A DNA stretch of 64,000 nt from Apis mellifera (Eukaryota; Arthropoda; Insecta; Hymenoptera; Apidae): the NCBI RefSeq assembly GCF_003254395.2, contig NC_037649.1, positions 2,331,001 to 2,395,000 on the forward strand, written 5' to 3'. The first letter of the stretch is position 1, and every line of letters starts with the position of its first letter. Positions 42,501-52,239 of this stretch are shown here, in pieces. Made by a program: the position numbers and the translations under genes. Below the pieces are notes generated by a model. That model searched no databases and had not been told where the DNA came from. It saw nothing but the letters and a program-made list of their open reading frames with translations.

Positions 42501-45070
42501 TTCAGAATATTTTCTCATCGAAATGCTGTTCTATAAAAATATTATTAATTACTTTTATAATGTCAAATAAAACTTCAATATCAAAAAAATTAAAATAATA
42601 CTAAATATTCTTACACATTTATTAAAAACAAATACAATATTTTTACGTAATATCATAATAATAATTTTAATTTACTTCAACATCTATCAAACTACGAATC
42701 TAGTATATTAAATTTAATAAAAATCATAATTAGAAAAAATTTAAAATAATTTAAGATAAAATTGAAATTGAAATATTTCCATAAACAAATACTATTTAAA
42801 AAAAAAACACTTTTTAATGTTTAAATCATAAACATATTATCTATTATTTATCAAATATTATCGAAAAGAAAAGAATATAAATTTTAATATAAAAAATAAA
42901 AATCTTATGTTTAATTGATGTGTACGTATGTATATAGTGTATATATTTATATTAATAAGTTGCAAAATAAATTAATTTGTAACAAAATATAAAAATTGTG
43001 TTAAAGCAAACAATAAAAATAACAATTTAAGATATAAAATTGTATTTGATAATAAAATCTCATTCAATAAATATATAAAAAATATATATAAAAAAAAGAA
43101 AAATTTTTTTTTAAATATTTTTAAACATTTTATTCATATATCTAATATTATCACAATTCTGCATTTTCTATGATTTTTCATCAATTAGTATTTTTTGTTA
43201 ACAAATTTTATATTTAACTTTTATTAGCAAAGCCGAAACAAAAATAAAAGAAAAAGTTACTTTATCGAATTTTAGAACACTACATATTATGATATGATAA
43301 GAAATCATAATTTGTATTTTGTCGAAACCGTTTTTTGAATGTTTATTCGTTTTTTTGGTTTGAAGATAAAAATAAATAAAATATGTGAAAATATCGCGTA
43401 AAAGTATAAGATAAAAAGTGTTAAGAAAACCGTACAAATATGAATAAAACATGTTAAAAAAATCGCGTATCTGTGAACGTGTTAAAAAAAATTATAAAAA
43501 CTAAGTAAGAATAATATATTAAATTAATCACGTAAAAGTGAATTATATAAAAAAAAATATGCAAAAAGAACTACAAATATACTATTTTCTTATATTTCAA
43601 TAAAATATTTATTTCAAATCGTATATAACGAGTATAGATATCAAAATATTAAAATATATTTGAATTATTTTTCTATATAAAAACTATTTTAAACAAAAAT
43701 TTATTTACATAATATCATTCGAAAAAATAAAAATATTCGTTTTTACTTATCTATTCCAAAAATTTATTTTTTTCCAATTCTGCTAAGAATCAAACATTAA
43801 ATTATAACAGATTTCTAATAATCTCAAACTGAAAATTACGAAAATATCGTGATAAATATAATAATTACTATTCGAGCGAGCTTATTCGACAATAATTTAA
43901 AAATAATTGCTGGTACAACATGCATCGATCAAATTCTCGTGCGGAAAATCTCCGTTATTCGCTCAATAAGACTTCCCGCCGTTTAGAACCGTTCGAAAGA
44001 GTAATGGCAATTGCCATCTGAGGGCATTTTAATTAAGCAATCTCGCCGAGCTACGATTTCTGCAAAACACCTTATGATCCACGCACCACTGCATCGTACT
44101 TTTAAACGAAGAGATTCTTCCGCGTTACTGGCGAGCCAGCACAACTAAATCAACACCGATATCTGAATTTGATCACGAGTTCTTTCCTCTTTTCAACTAG
44201 CAAAGATACTTGAAATACAAAAAAAGATATTAGATTATGCAATAACTCCATTTGCATGATTAAAAAATAACTATTTTGTTATTTGTTTCTTTAAAAAAAT
44301 TGTTTTGATGCAGAGCTAAGAGAAAATATATTTTTGAAATAGAAATAAATATTTTTATTATTTGAATGAATGATAAAAGATTTAATAAATAATTTTTTTT
44401 TAAATTGTAATTATATAAAAAAACAGTATTTCAAATATATATTTTAAGTCATAAATATAAATTAATAATATTAAGTCATGTTAATTTGAGAGATGAATAT
44501 TTCTCATCAATTTCTATTTTAAATAATATTATTAAAGTAAACATTTTTAAACATTAATATTTATACTTTTATGTTATTTATAAATAATTGAAAATATTAC
44601 ATATATATATAGTGCATATATAGTAATTTATTTTATAAAAAGAACATTTTTTCTTTAAAAAAATTTCGTTAAAATTGTTGAATATTAACTAAAAATTAAA
44701 CTAAATAAATAAAACTTAATAAATATATTAGATACAAAAGATGATATTGCAATATTATTATATAAATAGATTTTCAATTAATATAATTTTTCTTAATATC
44801 AAATCAAATAATTCAAATACTCAAATAATTTCATTTCGGTAAGTACATACATTATTATTTCTAAAAAAAAAACATTAAAAGAATTGAAAAATTAAAATTA
44901 TAATAATAAAATACATGATATATACAAGTATTACATAAAATGATATTTTCAATTACTATTTGATTATCAAAATATTTTAATAAAAATTGAAATAGAATAT
45001 AATTATAATTATAAATAAATATAAAATAAAAATAAATATTGAATAAAAACGATTTTATGAAAATAATTAC

Positions 45071-45104
<34 letters not shown>

Positions 45105-48100
45105 TATGTTTTTATCTGAATAAAAATCAATATTAATTTTGCTAAAAGTATTTACATGTTTTTAATTATATATGATAACAATAAACATAGAACTAGTTTG
45201 ATAATTCTAACATTAATAACGAATATTGTCCTTAATTAAATAAATTGGATTATTTTATTTAATTGGATTATTTGAGAGCAATACAAGAGAAATGATCATT
45301 ATTCACATTCAAATGATATGTGAATCTTTAATAATGTGAATGAAAAAATGAAATGTTTATTGTTTCAGTTTTATCTAATATATTCATAGATCTTAGTTTC
45401 ATGTGATTTTTATTTATTTAGTATATGAAAAATCATTTATAAATATCAAAGAATACATCAAGAATATCAATAAAAAAAAAAATTATTCAAAACTATAAAA
45501 AATTAAGCATATATTAAACAATATAAATCATTGATTGTATAAAATTGTCAATTTAATATTCTTATAAAGAAACATAAAAGAATTTATTACGCAGTCTAGT
45601 ATCTATATATATAATATTCTATAAATAATGTTTTAAAAGTTTTTGTTTGCAATTGTAAAGAAATATATTTTTGAAACAATATCAAATTTTGAAACGAATG
45701 AAAATTGTTTTTAATAATATTTCTTAATGATAATAATATTCAGTTTTTATAAAATAAAATTTTTGATAGATAATATTAAAAAATTAATATTAAATAATAT
45801 AAAAAAAATTCTTCTTTTATAATATCTAATTGTACATAACAAAAATAATAATATCAATAATTAAACGAATTAATATTAATATGTTAAATCCTAAATATTT
45901 TTCCACGCAGAATCAAAAAGATATAATCTATTTTTTTATTACAAAATTTTTGAATATATAAATAAATAAAAGTTTTTAATTGAAAAAAAAAATAAAATAT
46001 AATATAAAAAATATTCATAAGGGAAATAAAAAATTTATTGGTAAAGAAATTAAAAATTTGTCTAAATCATAAGAAATAGTCTTCATAGATAAATGTAAAG
46101 AATATAATAAATTTAAGTATATAAGTAAATAAAAAATAAAATAAAAATTTAACTTGAAAAAGAATTTATTTCGATAGCATCTAATGATTATGTATTAAAT
46201 ATATAATATTTAATACTCGTATATAAATACAATAAAAATGACAATTTTATTTTAACAAAATAGAATTAATTTTCCCAAAAATATAAATATATTTTTTAAA
46301 AGTAAAAATATATATACGAATAAAACACAAAATCTGAAGTTCATTTTTTGAAATACTTGATAATTTTAATTAAATATCTAATGGAAGAAATTGAAAATTA
46401 AATTTTTAATAAAAATTTATTAATATTAATCATGACAGAATTTCTAATGAATTTCTATTCAAATTAAAAAAATCGATATTACGGAAGTTATTTTTATTAT
46501 ATAAGATAAATTTTCAAATTGAAAAAATTATAGAATTTATTATTTATGTTCATTAATATTTTATTTCATAATGTGATATATTATATTAAAGATTATATTA
46601 GAGAATATAATGATTTAATAAAATTATTAATTAATATTTTTTTAAAATAGTAACAATATAATAACTTAAAATATAACATCATGTCTAAATTATTAAATAT
46701 AAAAGAATTTGTTATTTTTAAAAATTAATTGTATAATAAGTATAAAAAATTTTACTTATTTATATTAAATTGAATACAAATAAAAATATTTCATAAAAAT
46801 TTTGTAATATTAATAATACAATAGTTCATTTGTTTTCTATTAAACATTAAGTGATATTTCATATCAAGTGTGATAATTACTATTTTAGAAGTGATTCATA
46901 TTTATATTTGTTACTATTATTAATACTTTTATAACACTATGTTAAAAAGATATAAAATCACTTACTTTAATGAAATATACATTTTTATATGAAAGTTATT
47001 AAAAAAACTCTATATGAAGTAAATATTATGTATATATTATATTTCATTTTTTCATTATTATTTTTTATTTGAAGAAATAGATTTTCAAATATTCTAAATA
47101 ATTTCTTTAATTCATTCTTCTAGAAATCAAATTATGTTCTTTAATTGTTTTGTTTTATACTATACTCATCTAATCTGATAATCTAATTTGATTATAAAAA
47201 AATTCTATTAAGACAATTAGACATACAGACAATTTATTAACCTTCAATATTTTATATTCCTTAACAAATAAACATTTATTCACAAAGTAAACTTTATTCA
47301 AAATACTGATAGAAACACGCAAAACAAAAAACCTTGTATAGATTTGAATAAATAAGATTCACAAAAAGCATACGATCATTGTTCGCGACTCATTATGATT
47401 CATAAATTATAATGCATGTAAATGGTCAGACAGAACTGATAATTAGCTTTCAGTAGATAATTAGCTTTTTCTGTGAAAATAATAGCGAATCGTTATCAAT
47501 TAAAATAATACATAAAATACCAGATCAGCTAAAAAAAAAAAAGCAATATTACAACATTATTATCCAATTTCTATTTACATATTTCCAAGCAATAATTATA
47601 AATATTAAATTACGCGGAAAATTACAAACATTAAAATATTTATCTTAAACTGCACACATATCTCCAAACCCTAATAAATATCCTCACATGTACCTCGACT
47701 CATTTATACCTTTCGCACGTTTGCAACTTTTTCCCAATGAAATCATTTCGGATAAAACCCACATCAGCACTCACGTATATTTTTCAAATCGCTTTTTCAG
47801 ATAATAGCCAAAGACTATTTCCTACTCAATCAATTATGTCCGGTAAATCTTGAAGTCAAGACCTTCCCGGGCAACAATGTGGAAGCTCGAACGCACCGAC
47901 AACGACTGACAGCCATAAAGATCTCATGGAGAATTTCTATCGTCTCCTCAGTTCATACTAGGCGCATTAAGGAGTGGGAGACCCGCGTTCGTGGCATTGG
48001 TCTCATGTGCTGTAGCTCCACTTATTCCCCACTCCGATATTCTTTCTTAATGTTTTTTGCGCAAGTCTTATAAAAATTCTCAATAATCTTAGTCTTCTTT

Positions 48101-48546
48101 TTAAAATATTTGCAATAATAAATATTGATAATATTGATTTAATATTTGTGATTGCTCTAATTTCAAGATATAATGATTGATAATTTATTAAAAAACAATG
48201 TTTTGTAGTGCTTAATTGATTTACATATGTTTTAGATATGTTATTATCAAACATTATTATGCATTGAACAGAATTAAAATTTGCATAGAATATTAATATA
48301 ATATACAATATATTTTTTGGTTATTACACATAAAATTAAAAAATAATCACCTGAATTATCAGTCAGATGCATATTAATAGATTATGGAATAAATGTTAAT
48401 TTTATCACTCACCTATATGTTCCTTTACTTCTTGGACTTTCATAATCTATGCGGCGTCTCTTGTGTTCATATTGAAGAGAGCCTCCAGAATTTGAACGTG
48501 CTCTTGAATGGCTGCGAGTACGGTGACGCCTCCTGCTTCGTGGCAT
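7829..48546 (-). CDS. Doa: LAMMER/CLK-type SR-protein kinase (Doa-like), N-terminal two coding exons, partial
   Basis: Two minus-strand exons, 48413-48546 (starting at an ATG) and 7829-8069, join in frame. The first ends with AG and the second supplies C to make Ser45, giving 125 residues. The product is Arg/Ser/His-rich: MPRSRRRHRTRSHSRARS at the start, a GGS...YEHKRRR segment, then RS, RDRDRDR and DRHRHRS runs. The start, the HKRRR motif and the RS-rich region are what CLK/Doa kinases carry before their kinase domain. These enzymes phosphorylate SR splicing factors in the nucleus and cytoplasm. No kinase subdomain lies between 7828 and 1 on this strand, so the catalytic exons must be beyond the left edge. 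It could instead be another RS-domain protein. The intron of about 40.3 kb and the cluster of possible first exons suggest several isoforms, as known for Drosophila Doa. Confidence 0.55.
8090..8600. other. Sequence just upstream of the RS exon acceptor
   Basis: Moderately AT-rich with no supported exon. A plus-strand ORF at 8251-8553 (100 codons) has no recognisable domain, is Phe/Ile/Tyr-rich and has no splice or promoter support. I treat it as chance. Confidence 0.4.
9667..9706. repeat. (TA)n microsatellite
   Basis: Pure TA dinucleotide run of about 20 units. Confidence 0.9.
11370..11650. promoter_or_regulatory. Intronic island of raised complexity with a TATCGATA site
   Basis: About 280 bases of mixed composition in AT-rich intron. 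It contains TTATCGATAAATATCGA, a match to the DRE/BEAF-type TATCGATA motif of insects. Candidate enhancer or insulator; no coding frame. Confidence 0.3.
13130..13450. promoter_or_regulatory. Intronic island, candidate enhancer
   Basis: A GC-raised block with no long open frame. It contains a tight direct repeat GTATTTCGC-TGACG / GTATTTCGC-AACG near 13322-13350, the first with a CRE-like TGACGT. This composition suggests selective constraint. Confidence 0.35.
14739..14850. repeat. Compound (CT)n-(TCAC)n microsatellite
   Basis: About 38 CT units (14739-14815) run straight into about eight CACT units. A (GA)n array elsewhere (31721-31792) is its complement type. Confidence 0.95.
15560..16210. 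promoter_or_regulatory. Large GC-rich island in the intron, possible alternative exon or promoter
   Basis: The largest GC-rich block inside the big intron. Open frames occur on both strands: minus 15818-16174 (118 codons) and plus 15664-16041 (125 codons). Neither matches a family I know, and neither has a clear donor at its end. Overlapping frames on opposite strands suggest composition rather than coding. Best guess is an alternative first exon or promoter of the Doa-like gene, or a nested gene. Confidence 0.35.
17020..17165. promoter_or_regulatory. Intronic island, candidate regulatory element
   Basis: About 145 bases of raised G+C, including GTGTAGGCGGATTTGACAACG and GATTGGCGCAAGTTGCAG. 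No open frame of note. Confidence 0.25.
17505..17640. repeat. Possible relic of a dispersed insect repeat
   Basis: CAAGGTGAGTCATGTAACGTGG, then ATAACTTATAAATTATTTG and ATATTTCATAAAAAGATTGCATGG, resembles the 'GGGTGATTCATTTAA...' type of dispersed fragment I recall from ant and bee genomes. That resemblance is from memory and unverified. Confidence 0.25.
18850..18871. repeat. (AAAT)n microsatellite
   Basis: Five to six AAAT units. Confidence 0.8.
20870..21270. promoter_or_regulatory. Intronic island, candidate regulatory element
   Basis: Raised-complexity block with two copies of TTCGTGATGG/GACGTATCGA-like sequence (GGCGACGTATCGATG and CTTCGACGTATCGAAG, near 21003 and 21031). No convincing coding frame. 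Confidence 0.3.
25239..25264. repeat. (TA)n microsatellite
   Basis: Thirteen TA units. Confidence 0.85.
26980..27240. promoter_or_regulatory. Intronic island, candidate regulatory element
   Basis: GC-raised block with a CRE-like CTGACGTCCAG near 27060 and CCCTCCAGATGGATGGGCAAG near 27125. No coding frame. Confidence 0.28.
27450..27492. repeat. (TA)n microsatellite
   Basis: About 21 TA units. Confidence 0.9.
30110..30480. promoter_or_regulatory. Intronic island, candidate regulatory element
   Basis: About 370 bases with several CpG-containing words (ACGTACGTCAG, TTTCACCGTTCC, GATCGCGTAAAACACG) in AT-rich surroundings. No long open frame. Confidence 0.3.
31721..31792. repeat. (GA)n microsatellite
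   Basis: About 36 GA units. The minus strand reads poly Ser-Leu, which is not a gene. Confidence 0.95.
34560..35770 (-). mobile_element. Mariner/Tc1-superfamily DNA transposon relic (ends not resolved)
   Basis: The body is defined by the transposase remnant. I could not find a convincing pair of terminal inverted repeats or a TA target duplication. The listed limits are approximate, based on the usual short UTRs of mariner. It is inserted within the large intron of the Doa-like gene, antisense to the window and parallel to that gene. Confidence 0.65.
34614..35618 (-). pseudogene. Decayed mariner-family transposase (near full length, inactive)
   Basis: Reading on the minus strand, fragments in family order are found. 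They are an N-terminal start with RNHLRHVM (ATG at 35618, stop at codon 4), a helix-turn-helix segment (YSVREIMDATNIPRTTVHNYL, 35257-35442), the LHPKKV region, YYELLPQGETINS, KRPELANRRGIVFHHD, and a C-terminus close to WKKVIEQN with stop at 34614-34616. The length of about 1,005 bp fits a mariner transposase of roughly 345 aa. Several stops and frameshifts are present. Of the DD34D triad, the first Asp is replaced by Asn (codon 35170-35172, GNE where TGDE is usual). The second (34902-34904) and third (34796-34798) Asp remain, 106 nt apart instead of 105, so a frameshift lies between them. It cannot encode an active enzyme. Confidence 0.92.
36404..36688. repeat. Diverged tandem duplication, two copies of about 142 bp
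   Basis: 36404-36545 and 36546-36688 align throughout: GAATTATTGxAGCAT, ATAAATTCT, TTCAAxxTxCAATTGAATC, ATATTGTATTxAGATxxATAGTCAA and AAxTTATTTTATAATG recur in the same order with many substitutions. Confidence 0.75.
38800..38960. promoter_or_regulatory. Intronic island, candidate regulatory element
   Basis: GC-raised block including GGAAACGCGTCGGTGTTC and GATCAGTCATCGACCCGGACC. No open frame of note. Confidence 0.28.
39487..39514. repeat. (TA)n microsatellite
   Basis: Fourteen TA units. Confidence 0.85.
43860..44180. promoter_or_regulatory. Intronic island, candidate regulatory element
   Basis: About 320 bases with balanced composition, including GTAATGGCAATTGCCATCTG (a TGGCAATTGCCA palindrome near 44004) and TTCCGCGTTACTGGCGAGCC. 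No coding frame; probably conserved non-coding DNA. Confidence 0.35.
45074..45101. repeat. (TA)n microsatellite
   Basis: About 14 TA units. Confidence 0.85.
47640..48065. promoter_or_regulatory. Island upstream of the giant intron's 5' end, candidate regulatory or structured element
   Basis: GC-raised block starting about 350 bp inside the giant intron from the Doa-like exon at 48413. It contains CTTCCCGGGCAAC and the inverted-repeat structure at 47971-48035. A plus ORF (47879-48073) is short and unrecognised. Confidence 0.35.
47971..48035. other. Nested inverted repeat, possible RNA fold
   Basis: Outer arms GGAGTGG (47971-47977) and CCACTCC (48029-48035), directly followed by inner arms GAGACC (47978-47983) and GGTCTC (47999-48004) around a 15-base loop. 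The two stems stack on the 5' side and leave a 24-base bulge on the 3' side. Could be a structured RNA on either strand. No family recognised. Confidence 0.35.
48413..48546 (-). CDS. Doa: Doa-like gene, first common coding exon (44 codons + 2 bases)
   Basis: The acceptor TTGTTTCAG falls exactly before the ATG at 48546, and the donor GTGAGT follows ...ACATATAG. The ATG is the first triplet of the exon, so an upstream exon ending in phase 0 could extend the protein N-terminally. The encoded segment is rich in Arg, Ser and His with a basic HKRRR cluster that could act in nuclear import. Confidence 0.68.
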
Positions 48547-49480
48547 CTGAAACAAATTAATCTGTATTATTTAAGATATATAAATATATAAATATTAGAA
48601 AAAATCAAATACTTGTCTCCAGAGAAGATTATATTCATGAAAATAATTTTTATATTACTTTTACTATAATCTTGTAATGAAACATTTTATTTAAATCTCT
48701 TGATAAAAAATATATTTTGTTTAATGAATATAATAATATTAAATTGTATTATTTTTATTTTTTTATCAATTTCTTCATATGAAGAAGAATTTCAATTTAA
48801 TGACTTATAATCATTACTTTAAAAGAAATTTTTAAAATTTTTTTTTCAAAATATACATAATTAAAAATATTTTATAAAGATATAATAAAATATGGTAAAA
48901 AATGATATTGATATAAATAATATTAATAAATTTATAATATATTCTTTATTTTAAAATTTATAAATATTAAAATGATATAAATATATTGTATATATATGTG
49001 TGTGAAAAAAATAGTATCATTATTTATATACAATTTATTTAAGTGCCAAATAATTCATTAAAATATAAAAATTCACTGGTATTGAATACATCTCATTCTA
49101 TAAATATATGCAAGCAAATGTTATTTAATATAATTTTTTATTTATTTATTATTTATTTATTTATTTATTTATTATTTATAATTAAGATATTATAATTAAT
49201 TGAAATAAGAAATAAAAGTAAAATGAAAAAGTAAAACAAGAAGAAATAATAAAAATGACATACAATAAATCCAACTACAACTATAAATCCCAAATGATCC
49301 ATAATTAATAATAGAAATTTTTGTAACTGATTTCACATCATTATCAATATGGCATGATCAGCATGACAGAGAAGAATTATAAATCTCAGCTGTATGCAAT
49401 ATATAGATAATAATATTACAAATGTTGGAAAAATATTAGGACCAGAGCTTTTTTAATGAAACCACACTACATGTACTTAC
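48547..49480. other. AT-rich intron upstream of the first common Doa-like exon
   Basis: No supported exon. Contains a (TTTA)n run at about 49141-49180. Confidence 0.5.
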
Positions 49481-49643
49481 ATTAGGAAGACGAAACAAGC
49501 TCACTTGATCCCGAATGAAACTGAGGATGGATGATATCCAGGAACGTGAAGATGATGCTTGTAGTATGACAGGATTTTTTGACAACGACGTAGACATCAG
49601 CTCAAAAAATTCTGCAAAATGTGGGCAGTCGCATCGTAAAACT
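49481..49643 (-). CDS. Candidate alternative first exon B of the Doa-like gene
   Basis: It ends at CTTCCTAAT with donor GTAAGT (49480-49475). An ATG at 49597 opens 39 codons (MSTSLSKNPVIL...LFRLPN) ending in phase 0. Spliced to the exon at 48546, it would add 39 residues in frame before MPRSRRR. The segment is moderately GC-rich and has a diverged partner 780 bp upstream with the same donor. It could be untranslated instead. Confidence 0.4.
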
Positions 49644-50134
49644 ATACTAAGCACTACAAGAAAAACAGCCCACTCCGAAAAAATAAGAAAATATACCTAT
49701 GTTTTGTGAGAAACTCTGTTGAGAGTATAATACAATTTCACATGAAATCCAAAGGAGTTATTTTTCATGTGAAAACGAAAATCCCGCCAAAATCACTGGA
49801 TTATATATTATCCGAAGAATATCAAAGAGAAGACAATTAGAACGATAACATAATATGCATGGTGGCAGATACAATAAAAAGTAGAGAAATGAAATGAGAA
49901 TGAAGTAATGAATACGCGTGGGCACGCTCACTAGCAAAATCAATGCCAACGAAATGCTCGCTTCTTAAGACGAAACATCGAACTTATACACTAGTATTCT
50001 CAAAGAATAGATTATGCATCGTGATAATGTACAATGCATATATATTTAATAACCATGACGAAGTGAAAGCGACAAAATTTACAAGTGGAGAGACAAACCG
50101 CAAAGCATACGCCATAAGGGAACTTTCATGAAAC

Positions 50135-50148
50135 GGCGGCCATCTTGG
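50135..50148 (-). promoter_or_regulatory. YY1-like element in the promoter region of the Doa-like gene
   Basis: On the minus strand the sequence reads CCAAGATGGCCGCC, a close match to the YY1/Pho core AAGATGGC. In known promoters this motif often sits just after the start site in the direction of transcription, which fits minus-strand initiation near 50150 ahead of exon B. Confidence 0.4.
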
Positions 50149-50260
50149 AGGTAGAGAAGCATCAAGTACCAGTGAACGTAACACATGCACAATTTCTGCT
50201 AGACATTTTGAATAATTCAAATTTAATATATTATGATAATGTTACGATAATGTAACTTAC

Positions 50261-50433
50261 ATTTAAGAAAGAAGTCAAGTTCAGTTGGTCCCAAAATACT
50301 TGCAAACACAAAATACTTAAAGAGCGTAATGATGTGCTACGTACGACACTGTTGTATGTGACAACGATGTGGATATTGGATCGATGCGATTGGCGAATAG
50401 CATTCGACTATATTCGTACGGAATCGTAAAACC
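50261..50433 (-). other. Candidate first exon A, diverged copy of exon B (non-coding)
   Basis: Aligns with 49481-49643 from GGTTTTACGAT to the shared donor GTAAGT (50260-50255). Shared words are ACATCGTTGTCA, GTCxTAC, GCAxATCAT and GGGAxCAAxTGAxCTTG. The position matching the ATG of copy B is ATA, and the frame has several stops, so only a 5' UTR role is possible. It lies in a GC-raised stretch (50280-50510) typical of a promoter region. Confidence 0.45.
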
Positions 50434-51001
50434 GACTATCTACGAACTGAACCGACTATGCACGAACTTAGCTTACTAAACCTCAAATATATATACTTCC
50501 GGCAGATACAAAAAGATGGAACATATGTATGTAAATTATACCGGCTATACTATTATAAAAACAATAATAAATATTCATTAAAAATTTCTTTTTTAATAAA
50601 AAGAAAATATTCTTAAATCTAAAATAATTAAAATATATATAAAAAATAAATAGTTTTCATTTATGATTAGTGTACAATCTTTCACAAATGGATTGAAATA
50701 GAATTATATCTCATCATCATAACTAAAAAATAATTATTACAATATTAATTACAATATTATTAATTTATTTTATATTTTAATCAAATTTTAAATAATATTG
50801 AAAAAAGATATACATATTTTACTTTGAATATGTATATATATGTATAAAATACTTTATTAATTCTATTTTTAAATAACTAAATTCTATTAATAATGCAAAT
50901 AAATATTTATGATAAAACTGATATTCATAAAGAAATAAAATATTTTAATTAAATGTAAGTTAAACGACATTTGCGACACGTACAATACACTCGTTTGATA
51001 A

Positions 51002-51024
51002 CCTCGCTTATAAGTAGCACGAGG
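51002..51024 (-). promoter_or_regulatory. TATA-like CTTATAAG flanked by inverted CCTCG/CGAGG
   Basis: CTTATAAG (51007-51014) sits between CCTCG and CGAGG in a small GC-raised patch (50955-51030). It could be a TATA box for transcription to the left. The core is palindromic, so it does not show direction. Confidence 0.25.
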
Positions 51025-51218
51025 AAAACGTGCAATGAATCAAAATCCATAAAAATATTATTCTATTGTTAAATTATTATGCAAATATTACCAATGCAAA
51101 GTAAAATTAATATTTCTGTAGCAAAAAAGTATAAAATAACATCTTAAAAAAAACAAACTTACCTTTATTATAGATTATACGTATGTTACATTTATTTTAT
51201 TAAAGAAACTTTACATAC

Positions 51219-51290
51219 CTGTCCCCAAATTAGGTTAGTAATTACTCGTAGAACACCACATTTTATTAAAGTCATTAAATTCCAAAACAT
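51219..51290 (-). CDS. Candidate small first exon, 24 codons
   Basis: An ATG at 51290 opens MFWNLMTLIKCGVLRVITN... and reaches a phase-0 donor CAG/GTATGT (51218-51213). Its upstream codons (TTG AGT) and Lys-x-Gly core resemble the exon at 52057-52173, which has the same CAG/GTATGT donor. It may be another alternative first exon or a duplicated relic. Unrecognised. Confidence 0.25.
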
Positions 51291-51438
51291 ACTCAAATTT
51301 TAAATGAATATAAGTTCATGATGATGTTCACGAGGCTCTAAAGTAATCATATAAATTCTGAGTGACTAGTTGATGACCTCTGTATATTATGATAGGTGGC
51401 ACCACACCCAAGTATATGGAAAAGAGTAACTACTTACC

Positions 51439-52173
51439 TCATTGATAAGATAATAATATTATCGGTAAAAGATGGATACAGACTAGTGTCTATACAAGAT
51501 AAATAAAAAAAAAACCGCGAAAATTAAAAATAACAAAGCATGTTTTCAAATATATAATAAATTTAACTCACCCCTATTATCGGATCAATGAATTTAAATT
51601 GCTTTTGGACGTAGCATTTCATTACTGCAGAAGGGATCAAATTAGCTGCGATTGTCCATAACTCTCTATAGGAATGCTGTAACCATTTTGATTATGTTAT
51701 AAATTTTGATGATGTTTTATATTTGTATTTTTAATTTGAAACTTTATATCAAGGCTCACAATGATTTTTGCAAAAAAAAAAAAAACAAAAAAGAGAAAAG
51801 CAGTGTTGTACCATGCATTATATTTTGTGATCATTGAAGGTATACTGAGCTCTTTAGCACAAGAGAATTTGATGAGGGTACGTCGATAAGTAGATGTGAT
51901 TGTGATTACTCCATGCACGGCCACGTGATTTGACTGAACCTGCGCCAATCGTGTTATGGAGGAGGGAAAATCACAATCAGTGAATTAATGAGATTAATGA
52001 TATTAAAAAAAAGGATATTATTTTGATTTTTTACACGTGACCTCTAATTGACATACCTGTCGTTTATGATAAAAATAACCGTAATTGTTTTGACCTTTTA
52101 TTACACTATTTAACATCAATATATTTCTCGCGGTAAAACGATAAAATAGACACTGTATTAAACGTGCACCCAT
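51439..52173 (-). CDS. Putative four-exon gene with mitochondrial-like leader, unrecognised
   Basis: Phase-0 segments with GT-AG ends are 52057-52173 (ATG, 39 codons), 51760-51939 (60), 51572-51676 (35) and 51439-51489 (16 codons plus TGA), about 150 aa in total. The leader is basic and hydrophobic without acidic residues (MGARLIQCLFYRFTARN), like a mitochondrial presequence. The third segment carries YRELWTIAANLIPSAVMKC and FKFIDPIIG, and the fourth is hydrophobic. The 51760-51939 segment ends in a poly-Phe stretch from a T run and may not be an exon; 52057-52173 can also join 51572-51676 in phase. No family recognised. Confidence 0.3.
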
Positions 52174-52224
52174 TTTATCCAGTTTACTGAGTACACTCAA
52201 TGCAGGTAACGTATTTTATTGTAT

Positions 52225-52236
52225 AGCGCTTGCGCC
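52225..52236. promoter_or_regulatory. NRF1-like palindromic site
   Basis: AGCGCTTGCGCC lies about 50 bases upstream of the ATG at 52173 and is close to the NRF1/Ewg consensus (GCGCATGCGC). Such sites are common in promoters of nuclear genes for mitochondrial proteins, consistent with the leader of the putative gene. Confidence 0.3.
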
Positions 52237-52239
52237 GTA

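Larger units (their letters stand above)
8070..48412 (-). other. Very large first coding intron of the Doa-like gene (about 40.3 kb)
   Basis: The two coding exons are phase-compatible and nothing between them reads as another exon with both splice sites and a convincing peptide. Contents: the mariner relic, microsatellites, local tandem duplications and about ten islands of raised G+C listed separately. Long AT-only stretches (for example 8600-11350, 18000-20850, 21500-26950, 39000-43850, 44200-47600) show no gene that I can support. Confidence 0.55.

Noticed and set aside
48003..48308. 101-codon minus ORF
   Set aside because: No ATG context, domain or splice support; mostly AT-rich chance frame that overlaps the inverted-repeat island.
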